DNA of 64,000 bases from contig CP034120.1 in NCBI GenBank assembly GCA_003856375.1, positions 4,149,501 to 4,213,500 of the forward strand. Reading direction: 5' to 3'. The notes under the pieces were generated by a model, which ran no database searches, had not been told where the DNA came from, and was given only the letters and a program-made list of their open reading frames with translations. The position numbers and the translations under genes are program-made. Positions 25,577 through 35,045 of the stretch are shown here, piece after piece; position 1 is the stretch's first letter; every line of letters starts with the position of its first letter. This stretch comes from Glaciecola amylolytica. Its GTDB lineage: Bacteria > Bacteroidota > Bacteroidia > Flavobacteriales_D > Crocinitomicaceae.

Positions 25577-26788
25577 ATGAAAAAATCTTTAAGTATTCTT
25601 TTTGTGCTTTTTAGCATTTCTATTTCGGCTCAAAATTTTGAAATACCGGGACTTAAACAACCCTTTTATGACATCATCGAATGGAAAGGGATCGGAAGTA
25701 TTGTTCTGAGTCGTGATCTTACCCTGACTCAGAAACAAGTAGATTTAACAATGGTTTCAGGAGATTCCAAGAGTGCGTGGCAGCAGGTTTACAACCCGAT
25801 GGCTAAGGAAACCTACTTTATCTCTGAAGACGGAGGAAAATATGCCTACTTTCTTGAAAACCTGGAGCTGAACGACGGAAAGGTTTTTGTTCATCAATTG
25901 AGCGCTGCGGGGAATATTAAGGTGATGAATGTGAATTTCCTGACGCAGATCAAACGTTTGGGCTTTAGTCCGAGCGATTTGTATCTGACGGACATCATCA
26001 CCACTGAAAAAGCGCTTTTGTGGATGTTCAGACACCGGGATAAGGAAAAACTAACAACGATTGCGGTTTCGATGACTCATCACAACTTCAATTTATATGC
26101 GTTTGTTGTTTCTGAGAATGTAGTGAGTTCTTCTAAGATCGAAGATCAGATTTCCTGGTATGTTGCAGGCGAAAAAGGAGAAAATATTTTGTTTGCTGCC
26201 AGACTTCATGCCGGAAAGGAAGCAGGTTGGAGAGTGAAAGAGTACAATCCGAAAGGTGTGATGGTTTCGGAACTGGTTTTGGAGCAGAAAGGAACCAATT
26301 TTATTGCACATGCACGTGTTGGATTCGGAAGAAGAGGAAGTGCTTTGCTGAAGAGAAGCGAACCGAATGAAAAAGGAACCCTGATTTTTGCGAAAGGATC
26401 TTACTATGTCGGAGGAATCGAGATGAACGGTACGACGGCTAATTTGGTGAGTTACCGCATGGAAGAGAAAGTGTGGAAGAAAAGCTGCGAGTCTGTTTGT
26501 GCAAATTTTAATGCGAAAAAAGAACTGGAAGTGGGTTGCTTCGGAATGAGCGAAGGAATCGGCTGGTATGTCAATTCTGCCAAGCCTGAAGGACACTTTC
26601 ACAGCTTCACATCAGGTACCGGAATTGTATCCGGAACGATCAATCAGGCAACTTCCAACCCAAGTCGTTTGCTTACTGCGGAATTTCCAAGTAAATTTGT
26701 CGCCGAATTGGATACCAAGTGGTTGATTTTTGATACAAAACAACTACCGGCAAAAGGAAATATAACCTTCGAATACAGGGAAAAATGA
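25577..26788 (+). CDS. secreted protein of unknown function
   Basis: 403 residues from the ATG at 25577, where MKKSLSILFVLFSISISAQ gives a clean signal peptide; a TTG 51 bases upstream is open but implausible. The mature part is beta-rich without recognised motifs or a T9SS domain. Its stop overlaps the start of the uridine kinase gene (ATGA, four bases), so the two are translationally coupled. The divergent redoxin gene begins only 51 bp away, so both promoters must sit in that short gap. Function unknown; proteins like this next to udk are perhaps lineage-specific. Confidence 0.7.
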   Translation: MKKSLSILFVLFSISISAQNFEIPGLKQPFYDIIEWKGIGSIVLSRDLTLTQKQVDLTMVSGDSKSAWQQVYNPMAKETYFISEDGGKYAYFLENLELNDGKVFVHQLSAAGNIKVMNVNFLTQIKRLGFSPSDLYLTDIITTEKALLWMFRHRDKEKLTTIAVSMTHHNFNLYAFVVSENVVSSSKIEDQISWYVAGEKGENILFAARLHAGKEAGWRVKEYNPKGVMVSELVLEQKGTNFIAHARVGFGRRGSALLKRSEPNEKGTLIFAKGSYYVGGIEMNGTTANLVSYRMEEKVWKKSCESVCANFNAKKELEVGCFGMSEGIGWYVNSAKPEGHFHSFTSGTGIVSGTINQATSNPSRLLTAEFPSKFVAELDTKWLIFDTKQLPAKGNITFEYREK

Positions 26789-27402
26789 TAATTGGAATTT
26801 GTGGAGGGAGTGGATCAGGAAAAACTACTCTTTTAAAACGTTTGGCGGCATTTTACGGTGAGCTTCAGCCGACGATTTTTTCAATGGATAACTATTATCT
26901 TTCAATAGATCAGCAATTTCTCGATTCAAACGGAGAAGTGAATTTTGATTTGCCGACAGCTTTGGACAAAGAGCGACTGGTGCGCGATTTGCAGGATTTG
27001 AAGAAGGGAAAATCCATTGAAGTGAAGGAATATCATTTCAATGCCCCGCCAAACAAAAATGTTTTGATCACATTGGACCCCTCAACCATTATCATTGTGG
27101 AGGGTTTGTTCCTGTTTCAATACCAGGAAGTAAATAAGTTGCTCGATTTTTCTATTTTTATGGATGTTGATCCGATGGTGCAGCTGGATAGAAGGTTGTA
27201 TCGGGATCAGGAAACGAGAGGCTATTCGAGAGAGGCGATTTTATATCAATGGAACAATCATGTGGTTCCGTGTTATGAAAAATACCTTGCTCCATATGTT
27301 CATCTGGCTGATTTTGTGTTTGAGAATGATCAAAACGCGGATTTGGAATTTGAACGGCTCATTCAGGTATTGACTCCGAAATTATTATGCTTAAAGGAAT
27401 AA
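26785..27402 (+). CDS. udk: uridine kinase
   Basis: 205 residues. P-loop GGSGSGKTTL at residues 7-16, followed by SMDNYYLS (Udk substrate-side Asp-Tyr region), NFDLPTALD and EYHFN. These are hallmark motifs of the uridine/cytidine kinase family that phosphorylates uridine to UMP in pyrimidine salvage. Length is normal. It overlaps the preceding secreted-protein gene by 4 bp and the following histidine kinase gene by 16 bp, so all three are probably one message. The link to a sensor kinase is unusual and may just be dense packing. Confidence 0.93.
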   Translation: MIIGICGGSGSGKTTLLKRLAAFYGELQPTIFSMDNYYLSIDQQFLDSNGEVNFDLPTALDKERLVRDLQDLKKGKSIEVKEYHFNAPPNKNVLITLDPSTIIIVEGLFLFQYQEVNKLLDFSIFMDVDPMVQLDRRLYRDQETRGYSREAILYQWNNHVVPCYEKYLAPYVHLADFVFENDQNADLEFERLIQVLTPKLLCLKE

Positions 27403-30400
27403 TTCAATTTTTTGCAAAACGAGGATACGCGCTGATTCTGAGTGCTTCTTTTTTGCTATTAATTGTTTTATTATTCAAATTCAATCAATCGAACCGGGAT
27501 GAGATTGAGGGATTTCAACACGTTTTTCTGGCGCAGATTGAAGCTGCGGACAAGCAATTGGATCAACTTCCGGCGGATTGGAAGAATCTGAATAAAAACA
27601 CCTTTTCCAGAAAATACAATTACCTCGAAAGAACCTTGTTTGTTCACGTTTATCAGGGCGATTCCATGGTTTTTTGGAATACGAATAAATGTCCGGTTAA
27701 CCGCTTTACCGATTTGCATTTTCCTGTCAATGGAATTGTTCAGCTGCAGAACGGTTGGTACTATTCCATGTATAAAGATCAGGGAGATCTGACATATGTA
27801 GTAACCTTCGGAATCAAACGGGTTTTTCCGATCAACAACGATCAGTTAAGGGATTACTTTTTTGATCCTTTTCCTAAAATACAGGGAGCCGTATCTTTGG
27901 TAGCTGATAAGCGGTCGACGATTTTTGATTCGAAGAAAGAGCCGGTTTTCAGCATTCAGGATGCTGAACAAAGTACCAACGATACGGTACTTCTGACCGT
28001 TATTTTTGCAGATGTTTTATTGATTTTCTTCCTGATCGGATTAAAAGTGAGGAAGAAATTTACCAATAGAAATACAGCCCGGCTTCTGTTTATTTTCGGA
28101 GTGCTTGTTCTGCGATTTTTAGCGCTCAGATTCGATTGGTTTTCCTGGATGAGCACCACGCCGCTATTCGACCCGGGATTAATGGCCTTGAATAATTGGC
28201 TTCCGAATTTCGGAGAAGTGTTGGTTTGGGTTGTTACCCTCGGACTCATTTTTCCTTCGATTCTTCGGTTGATTTCGGAAATAAAGCAAAAATGGCTGAT
28301 TTACCTTCTGCTTTGCCTGATTCCGGTATTCACGATGGTTTTTCCACAGTTGATCAAACTCATTATTGTCAATTCCACCATTCCGATTCACCTCAATGAG
28401 CTCTTGAAGCTGACTGTTTTTTCGATGGTCTTTATTCTGATTATCGGGATGGGAGCCTTGTTTCTGCTGCAATTTTATCAGGTTGTTATCGGAAAATGGA
28501 AACAAACGAATCCGTCTGTTTTGCTGGTTGTGTTGGTTCTTACGGGAATCTTTTCGTCGGTGATTATCACCAATGAGTGGATTTTCAGGCTGCACGGTTT
28601 TTGGATTATCTGGATGTTTTCCCTCCTGATTGTTCCCATAATTGTGGTCTTTCGTTTGAATCAGAATTGGAGTTTCATGTCTTACTTGCTGGCAACTTTT
28701 CTGGTTTCTTTCGGGATCACCATGAATCTGGAAATGGAGGCGAAGAAGAAAGAACGGGAAGAACGGCTGCTTTTTGCAAATCAATTGGCGGATGACCGCG
28801 ACATCAATGCCGAAGTGGATTTCTCCAATGCTGAAAAGAAGCTTGTTTCGGAACCTTTCATCAAACGCTTGTTCCGCCACGATACCAAACCGAGTTTTTC
28901 CGAATTGAAGGAAGCCATGGAATATCAGGTTTTCAAAGGATATTGGGAAAGATACGATGTTGATTGTTATTATTATCTGGAAGACAGTGCAAGTATCCGC
29001 CTGAACGGAATGTACAAACGGCAATTGGATGAATTGATCGAAAGACACGGAATACGTTCTGAAATAGACACCAATTTGTACTACGTAAAAGATTACACCA
29101 GTCAATTCAATTACATCTTCTATTTACCGCTCGAAAGAAATGGGGTAAAGGTCGATTTTTACGGAACGATGAAATCCAAACGGATTCCGGAGAAAATCGG
29201 TTTCCCACGGCTTTTGATCTCAAAACAAACGGCTGTTTTTGAATCGCTGGAACGATATTCCATTGCAAAATATTACAACAACCAGTTGGTTCTGAATTAT
29301 GGCGCTTACAGTTATCCCACAAGTCTGAGAATGTTTGGAGATAAAAGCGCTGAGGGACATCAGTGGTATGAAAAAGATCAGGTCGAACATTTAATCTTCA
29401 AAAAATCCAGAACCGATGCCATTATTCTGAGTAAAACGGTTCCTTCCTGGCTTTCTTATTTAACCACAACGGCGATCCTGCTGGTTTGTTTCGGAGCCAT
29501 TCTTGTGTTGTTTTTACTGATCAAACAAATCAATCAGGTTCGAGTTTCCAACGGAATTTCGATGATTACAAAGATCCAGCTGGTATTGATCGGTTTGATT
29601 GTGGTTTCACTGGCAGGTTTCAGCATTGCGAGTACGAGTATGCTGAGCGGACAATACCGTTCTTATTCGAAGGATCAGATCCGGGAAAAAGTCAAGTCGG
29701 TGATCAACGAGATTAATTCGAGACAGCGTTTTGTTTCGGAAAAATTCAGTGATAAAAATCAGGACGAACTGGATTATCAGTTGAGAAGGTGGTCGAAGGT
29801 TTTTCTTGCGGACATCAACCTGTATCAATCCAATGGAATTCTGGCGGGTACTTCACGAACGAAGATCTACAACATGGGTTTGCTGAGTGAACAGATGAAT
29901 CCGAAGGCCTTGTATGAATTGATGTTCAATAAAAAGTCGGAATTCATTCATGAGGAAAATATCGGTTCTCTGGTTTATCTGTCGGGTTACGTTCCGGTTT
30001 TCAACCACGAAAATGAATTGCTTGGCTATTTGAACATTTTGCATTTCGATCAGCGGAACGTTTTCGAAGATCAGCTCAAACAGTTTTTTGTTGCAGTTTT
30101 GAATGTCTTCATGCTCCTGTTGGTGCTTTCTATTTTGGTGGCCCTTTTGGTTTCTTCCTGGTTAACGAGCCCGTTGATGCTGTTGAAAAAGAGTTTTTCC
30201 CAATTGGAGTTGGGGAAGAATAGTTCTCAGATCAATTACAAATCGAAAGATGAGATTGGTTCACTCGTAGCTGAATACAATCATAAACTGGGTGAGCTTG
30301 CAGAAGCTGCGGCAAAACTGGCACAATCAGAACGCGAAAGTGCCTGGAGGGAAATGGCCAAGCAAGTAGCACATGAGATTAAGAATCCGCTCACGCCAAT

Positions 30401-31010
30401 GAAATTGAGTGTGCAGCATTTGCAGCGGGTTTTTGATCCGAATGATCCGAAGGCAAAAGAGCGGATAGAACGCGTCACAAATTCATTAATCGAACAGATT
30501 GATGCTTTAACACACATTGCGAACGAATTTTCAAACTTTGCGAAGCTGCCGCAACCTGTGATGGCTGAAATTGATCTGATTGATCTGACGAAGGCTGTAG
30601 TGGCTTTATTCGACAATGATGAAGATGTAGCTGTGAAACTGGAATTGGGTGCGTCAGAAGCGATTTTTGTGAATGCCGACAAAGAAATGATTTTGCGGGT
30701 TCTGAATAATTTGGTGTCGAACGGAATTCAGGCTGTTGCCATCAATGTGAAACCGATGATTGCTATTTCGATAGAAAGCGATCCGGAATTCTGTTATGTG
30801 CGGATCTCAGACAATGGTTCGGGCATTCCGAAAGAACAGATTCAAACAATCTTCGAGCCTTATTTTACGACGAAATCTACAGGAACAGGTCTTGGGTTGG
30901 CAATGGTGAAACAGATTGTTGAAAACCATGGCGGATCCATTGAAATTGAAAAAACGTCGGAGCTTGGAACAACGGTTTTGTTTACACTTCCAAGACTGGA
31001 AAATAAGTGA
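27387..31010 (+). CDS. large multi-span sensor histidine kinase, NtrY-like core
   Basis: 1207 residues. An N-terminal helix and an extracytoplasmic segment (~30-200) are followed by a block of about seven hydrophobic helices (~205-450), a second hydrophilic region (~460-695), two further helices flanking a sensor segment, and a HAMP-like region (SPLMLLKKSFSQLELG). The kinase core is complete: H-box QVAHEIKNPLTPMKL with His996, N-box LNNLVSNGIQA, G1 ISDNGSGIP, F-box IFEPYFTTK and G2 STGTGLGLAM. The H-box is most like NtrY-type kinases. No response regulator lies nearby, so it is an orphan. It starts inside the end of udk. The stop codon (31008-31010) is the edge of a palindromic repeat. Confidence 0.88.
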   Translation: MLKGIIQFFAKRGYALILSASFLLLIVLLFKFNQSNRDEIEGFQHVFLAQIEAADKQLDQLPADWKNLNKNTFSRKYNYLERTLFVHVYQGDSMVFWNTNKCPVNRFTDLHFPVNGIVQLQNGWYYSMYKDQGDLTYVVTFGIKRVFPINNDQLRDYFFDPFPKIQGAVSLVADKRSTIFDSKKEPVFSIQDAEQSTNDTVLLTVIFADVLLIFFLIGLKVRKKFTNRNTARLLFIFGVLVLRFLALRFDWFSWMSTTPLFDPGLMALNNWLPNFGEVLVWVVTLGLIFPSILRLISEIKQKWLIYLLLCLIPVFTMVFPQLIKLIIVNSTIPIHLNELLKLTVFSMVFILIIGMGALFLLQFYQVVIGKWKQTNPSVLLVVLVLTGIFSSVIITNEWIFRLHGFWIIWMFSLLIVPIIVVFRLNQNWSFMSYLLATFLVSFGITMNLEMEAKKKEREERLLFANQLADDRDINAEVDFSNAEKKLVSEPFIKRLFRHDTKPSFSELKEAMEYQVFKGYWERYDVDCYYYLEDSASIRLNGMYKRQLDELIERHGIRSEIDTNLYYVKDYTSQFNYIFYLPLERNGVKVDFYGTMKSKRIPEKIGFPRLLISKQTAVFESLERYSIAKYYNNQLVLNYGAYSYPTSLRMFGDKSAEGHQWYEKDQVEHLIFKKSRTDAIILSKTVPSWLSYLTTTAILLVCFGAILVLFLLIKQINQVRVSNGISMITKIQLVLIGLIVVSLAGFSIASTSMLSGQYRSYSKDQIREKVKSVINEINSRQRFVSEKFSDKNQDELDYQLRRWSKVFLADINLYQSNGILAGTSRTKIYNMGLLSEQMNPKALYELMFNKKSEFIHEENIGSLVYLSGYVPVFNHENELLGYLNILHFDQRNVFEDQLKQFFVAVLNVFMLLLVLSILVALLVSSWLTSPLMLLKKSFSQLELGKNSSQINYKSKDEIGSLVAEYNHKLGELAEAAAKLAQSERESAWREMAKQVAHEIKNPLTPMKLSVQHLQRVFDPNDPKAKERIERVTNSLIEQIDALTHIANEFSNFAKLPQPVMAEIDLIDLTKAVVALFDNDEDVAVKLELGASEAIFVNADKEMILRVLNNLVSNGIQAVAINVKPMIAISIESDPEFCYVRISDNGSGIPKEQIQTIFEPYFTTKSTGTGLGLAMVKQIVENHGGSIEIEKTSELGTTVLFTLPRLENK

Positions 31011-31036
31011 GGGGACACGATGTATCGCGTCCCCTC
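31009..31036. repeat. palindromic intergenic repeat, copy 1
   Basis: GAGGGGACACGATG and TATCGCGTCCCCTC form an imperfect palindrome (one stem mismatch plus the centre). It lies between convergent genes and overlaps the kinase stop codon. It resembles dispersed GACGCGATnnATCGCGTC-type palindromes known from many bacterial genomes and may act as a two-way terminator. Related copies are at 35842 and 53640. Confidence 0.65.
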
Positions 31037-31062
31037 TGTTATATCTGCTGTAATTAAAGATT

Positions 31063-32991
31063 TTATTGAATCACAAAGCGAATCACCTTTGTTTTGGATT
31101 GAAGATAGTAGGATCCTGCACCCAAAGAACTCAGATCAACTTGCTTGCTTTCTCCGGCTGTAACGCTGATTGTGCGAACAACACTTCCTACCAGATTAAT
31201 TACTTTCAAATCCTGAGATCCGGAAGATTGAATCGTTAAAGTTCCACTTGTCGGATTCGGGAAAAGAGATAAGTTTTCAATCTGACTCCATTCTTCCATT
31301 CCAACGGTTGTGATGGAAATGCAATTCGAAAGCCTGGAACAAGAACCGATCGTCACGATCACAGCATAAGTTCCGTTTTGAGTTGCCTCATAGAATGAAT
31401 TCGTAGCTCCCGGAATCGGCGTGTTTCCTGTTGCGCAGTTGACCCATTGGTATCCGTCTCCGCCTAAATCTGCAACGAGATTAAGACCTACTTGCTGGAT
31501 TTCAGCATCAATTTCTTCCTGGAAAGTCAATTGAGTAGTGATAATGCTGTCGCAACTTGAAATACCTGAAAGTGTGTCGATATAAGTTCCGTTTAAAGTA
31601 TAAGTATGATTTCCGATCTGATAATTTTCACCGAAGCATTTATGAATCTGGTGAGTAGCGTAAACCGGGACGTGAAACACAATTTGAATGGAGTCATAAC
31701 TGTGACAACCGATGCTGTTTGTGGTCTGAACATGATAAGTTGTTGTGACCTGTGGAGAAACGATCAACGAATCTGCAGTAGAATTATCGTCCCAAAGATT
31801 GGTATAACTGGTATCAACCGTTAATTCAGACCATTCTCCGTTACAAAGAATGGTAGAAGTAGCCTGCAAATTTGAAACCGGCAAAGAACCCACGTTGAAA
31901 GTGATCGAATCAACCCGGCTGTAGCCGCAGGCATCGGTAATGCTTACGTGATATTCCAATGTATCGGTAGGAAATGCGATGGGTTGAACAATCGTATCAT
32001 TGTTTAGTTGAGTTCCGGTCCATTGAATGTCGAAAGGTTCCTGACCTCCCAGAATTGTCAACGGGATAGTATCGGAATCGTTTAAGCAGATGAAATGATC
32101 AGCCGGCATACTGGTTTTGAAAAAATCGAATTCGTAGGTTGGAGCAGGACTCACATTTGTTTTTGAAAAGTACCACATGTCCGGGTATCCGTAGTGAATC
32201 GCGTTCAGATAATTCTGCGGAAAGGTATTCTGGTTACATCCGTTGCAATAACGCATATCCAAATAAGTCAGGTGCTGACCGATTTGCGAACTGGATCCGA
32301 AGTAGTAACCGTCAGTACTGGATTGAAACATTTCCAGGATGTATTGTGTATCCTTGATCAACCAAATCGGAGCTGCGATATTCTGGTAAGTGTATTGCGC
32401 AGCCGGCCCGGCAACTTGTTCCTGATGAATAATAGCCTGCGTAGCATTGTTGAATAAGGTGATGTAACGGGTCGAACCGTTTGGTTCCCGTTTTCCGAAT
32501 GCAGTTACCAGAACGTCTTCATTCGGATAAAAGCGGAATCCGCGCTGACTGTCGGTAACTCCGCCTGCGCCGCCATTACTCACGCTATCCGTGGATGAAT
32601 GCGGTCCGAAGAAAGTTCCCGGTATTGCTGATTGAGGAGCTGCTGCTGCATTTCCGTAATTCATGAAAATGGTTTTTCCGCCATTTGCCTTTAGGGTGTC
32701 TATTTTCACCCAGATTAAAGTGGAAGGAGTGTTTATTCCGGATTCGATCCAGTAGTTCAGGATCTCACCGCCGTTACATCCGGTTGAGAAGCGAATATCG
32801 TTACCGTTTGGCAGCATTTCACCGTTTGATATCGGTGTTTGTGTGTTGACAGTGATTTTGAGCTGGTAGTTCGTTACAAGGTTTCCTGAATGTTCAACAA
32901 TTGTAATCGGCTGGTTGTGTGCCCATCCGGGAATTTGTGAAAATCCGAAAGCGTTGATTAACAGCATCAGAAGTAAAAGGGAGTATCTCAT
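31063..32991 (-). CDS. T9SS-exported protein with DUF2341 domain
   Basis: 642 residues from the ATG at 32989-32991 (signal MRYSLLLLMLLINAFGFSQ). An in-frame TTG 21 bases upstream is part of a -7 box and is rejected. Residues ~20-130 match the DUF2341 concanavalin-like fold (NYQLKITVNTQTPISNG; ILNYWIESG; LIWVKID). An outer-membrane/lectin-like middle part follows, then Ig-like segments (~300-520) and a T9SS type A sorting domain from ~575 (LFPNPTSGTLTIQSSGSQD). Probably a surface or secreted protein; DUF2341 often occurs in carbohydrate-binding or adhesive proteins, so binding is the guess. Confidence 0.82.
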   Translation of the reverse strand: MRYSLLLLMLLINAFGFSQIPGWAHNQPITIVEHSGNLVTNYQLKITVNTQTPISNGEMLPNGNDIRFSTGCNGGEILNYWIESGINTPSTLIWVKIDTLKANGGKTIFMNYGNAAAAPQSAIPGTFFGPHSSTDSVSNGGAGGVTDSQRGFRFYPNEDVLVTAFGKREPNGSTRYITLFNNATQAIIHQEQVAGPAAQYTYQNIAAPIWLIKDTQYILEMFQSSTDGYYFGSSSQIGQHLTYLDMRYCNGCNQNTFPQNYLNAIHYGYPDMWYFSKTNVSPAPTYEFDFFKTSMPADHFICLNDSDTIPLTILGGQEPFDIQWTGTQLNNDTIVQPIAFPTDTLEYHVSITDACGYSRVDSITFNVGSLPVSNLQATSTILCNGEWSELTVDTSYTNLWDDNSTADSLIVSPQVTTTYHVQTTNSIGCHSYDSIQIVFHVPVYATHQIHKCFGENYQIGNHTYTLNGTYIDTLSGISSCDSIITTQLTFQEEIDAEIQQVGLNLVADLGGDGYQWVNCATGNTPIPGATNSFYEATQNGTYAVIVTIGSCSRLSNCISITTVGMEEWSQIENLSLFPNPTSGTLTIQSSGSQDLKVINLVGSVVRTISVTAGESKQVDLSSLGAGSYYLQSKTKVIRFVIQ

Positions 32992-33009
32992 TTTTTGCAG
33001 TGTTTTATG

Positions 33010-33017
33010 CAAAGATA
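33010..33017 (-). promoter_or_regulatory. -7 promoter box TATCTTTG
   Basis: TAnnTTTG match on the minus strand, 18 nt before the ATG at 32991 of the DUF2341 gene. Confidence 0.5.
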
Positions 33018-33047
33018 GAGATACAAAAATCTAAAAATGAGTAAAAT

Positions 33048-33077
33048 AAAAAAACCAAGGGTTAACCCTTGGTTTTT
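33048..33077 (-). terminator. rho-independent terminator
   Basis: ACCAAGGG TTAA CCCTTGGT, a perfect 8-bp stem extended by A/T pairs, with T runs on both strands. It lies 22 bp past the stop of the PA-domain gene. Confidence 0.88.
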
Positions 33078-33098
33078 CTTTATACGTTAAAAAATGGT

Positions 33099-34883
33099 TT
33101 ATTTAGACACGACTACATTGAAACGGCTTGTTGTTCCGTTCGTGTAATTCAAGTTAAATACATAAGTACCAGCATTCAACCCTTCAACTGAAGTTTGGAA
33201 CTGTCCGTTCTCAATTTTCACTTGTTGAGTAGAAACCTCACGTCCTGCCATATCAACAATTTTCAAAGTTGCATCACCTGCAGCTTTTACTTTAATTGTG
33301 ATTACTTCTTTAGCAGGAATCGGGAATGCTGCTGCTTCAACTGTGTTTTCAGCTACTTCCAATGTTGTTCCTGTTCTAAGTGCGATAGAAGGAACCGGTA
33401 GACCTACGAAACCAGCGTTTGTCCATGTTGAACCTTCAGCACGGATCGGGAAGCGAATCAAATCATCCGCATTCATAGCGAAATCGTAATGATCTGTTGT
33501 GCTATACGCCATAAATGCTTTTGGAAGGTAACTTGTAATACAAAGCAAGTAAGACTGATTGTTAAGGAATCTGTAATGAGGAGCGCTTGTGATCGGCATG
33601 AAAATCGTTTTCTCAAGCAAAGCATCTGCAGGATCCGGATAGATGTAAGAACCTGCCGCAACCTCGCTGATTTGAGCAAATGTACCAAGAGCAGTTGTTT
33701 TATCAGGATCATTCCATGTATACAAAGACCATGTAAATTCAACACCGTCTAAACTAACTGTCGCTTCATCATCAGCACCGATTGTAAATCCACCGTAGTA
33801 AACTCCGTCAAGTGCAACTCTGTTTGCATTAGCATCTTTGAGCACGATACATGTTTCGAACTGTGTGTTCGGCAACGTAGCAGGACGATAGAAACCATCT
33901 TTGATGATGATATCTCCTGTAGGATCAAGACGAGCCAAAGACCATAGGGAATCACTGATGCTGAAGTAGTTTTTGGAAATATTATCACCAACAAACTCAT
34001 CCGTTGTTCCCATTGTTACAGTGTATGTAACTTCATACTGACCAACTGTGTAAGAAGATCCCGAGAAAGTAGGTGTTGTCATGAACGATGAATCACCTGA
34101 GTTAATGTTCGCAGCAGTAGAAGTCTGATTGTAGATTTCTGTACCGTTTCTTTTAACAACTGTGTTTAAAGTTACACCTGTTTGGTTGTTAACTCCGTAA
34201 TTAAAAACCCATCCTCCAGGGTTTAAAGAGAATTCGGAAGCATTTTGAGTTAGAGCTACCGGCTTGGAACCGAATCCTGCTCTTACCGAGTTGTTGTCAA
34301 AAATCGTAAGATCATCGTCGTAATATCCGGTTTTGTCACCGATTAGAACAACCACTTTTTCAAGTGCATCAATACGTTGTTTGATCAACGTCCCTGTAGC
34401 AAGGGTAACAAAAACAACCGGAATGGTTACCGCAGGTCCTTCAGACATTGTAGTACCTCCGTCCATGTTTAACAACTGGTCTTCACGGTTTACAATGATT
34501 ACCGCAACAGCTCCGGCATCCTGACACATTTTAGCTTTTACACCAAAACCACAAGCTCCGATAGGAGTTGCTGCACCATCACCACGATAAACCATCGCTA
34601 CTTTTCCTGCCAAACTTCCTGCACCCAAAGGGTTACATCCGGTTGCAGAGGCAGGGTTTCCCTGAGCGTTAACTCCGCTTGTTCCGTCATTGGCAATTAC
34701 AACCGTGTCTAAAACAGGAGTAAATCCAACTAAAGTCTGCAGACCCCAGTTGCTTCCATCACCATTACTGGTGAAATCATAAAAACCTTCGATAGATGCA
34801 GGCGCTTCAACAGAGAATATCACTTGTGACATTGCTGTTGAACCTACCATTACCAATCCAAGGGAAAGTAATAGTTTTTTCAT
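33099..34883 (-). CDS. T9SS-exported PA-domain protein
   Basis: 594 residues with signal peptide MKKLLLSLGLVMVGSTAMSQ. Residues ~65-190 form a protease-associated (PA) domain: GSLAGKVAMVYRGDGA, CGFGVKAKMCQDAGAVAVII, and a GPAVTIPVVFVTLATGTLI ending. PA domains are binding modules or lids in secreted peptidases and receptors, but no peptidase motif is seen here. The middle ~200-500 is beta-rich (CARDB-like then jelly-roll-like). A T9SS type A sorting domain runs from ~518 (FPIPAKEVITIKVK), with the usual PNP replaced by PIP. Followed by a strong terminator. Confidence 0.83.
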   Translation of the reverse strand: MKKLLLSLGLVMVGSTAMSQVIFSVEAPASIEGFYDFTSNGDGSNWGLQTLVGFTPVLDTVVIANDGTSGVNAQGNPASATGCNPLGAGSLAGKVAMVYRGDGAATPIGACGFGVKAKMCQDAGAVAVIIVNREDQLLNMDGGTTMSEGPAVTIPVVFVTLATGTLIKQRIDALEKVVVLIGDKTGYYDDDLTIFDNNSVRAGFGSKPVALTQNASEFSLNPGGWVFNYGVNNQTGVTLNTVVKRNGTEIYNQTSTAANINSGDSSFMTTPTFSGSSYTVGQYEVTYTVTMGTTDEFVGDNISKNYFSISDSLWSLARLDPTGDIIIKDGFYRPATLPNTQFETCIVLKDANANRVALDGVYYGGFTIGADDEATVSLDGVEFTWSLYTWNDPDKTTALGTFAQISEVAAGSYIYPDPADALLEKTIFMPITSAPHYRFLNNQSYLLCITSYLPKAFMAYSTTDHYDFAMNADDLIRFPIRAEGSTWTNAGFVGLPVPSIALRTGTTLEVAENTVEAAAFPIPAKEVITIKVKAAGDATLKIVDMAGREVSTQQVKIENGQFQTSVEGLNAGTYVFNLNYTNGTTSRFNVVVSK

Positions 34884-34991
34884 AACATAAGTAAATTAAA
34901 GATGCCCTAAATTAAGGAAAAATTAACAAATAAAAAATTTTTAAACTATAAAGTTGAATTCTCTTATAAATTGATTGTCAGTTTAGAAAAC

Positions 34992-35021
34992 AAAAAAAAG
35001 CTCCCCGTGAAGAGAGCTTTT
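34992..35021 (-). terminator. rho-independent terminator
   Basis: Minus strand: AAAAGCTC, a 10-nt loop, GAGCTTTT and further T. It lies 24 bp past the sdhB stop and ends the sdhCAB message. Confidence 0.82.
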
Positions 35022-35045
35022 GTATTTACTGGGGTTACAGCTTAA

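Noticed and set aside
26093-26602. A 169-codon minus-strand frame inside the secreted-protein gene before udk
   Set aside because: Antisense to a signal-peptide-bearing gene that is coupled to udk; its product is Phe/Ser-rich with no recognisable domain.
28179-29105. A 308-codon open frame on the minus strand inside the large histidine kinase gene
   Set aside because: It lies wholly antisense to a frame with clear kinase motifs and membrane helices, has a Gln/Asn/Lys-rich product without known motifs, and has no promoter box or neighbours; it is a shadow of the coding strand.
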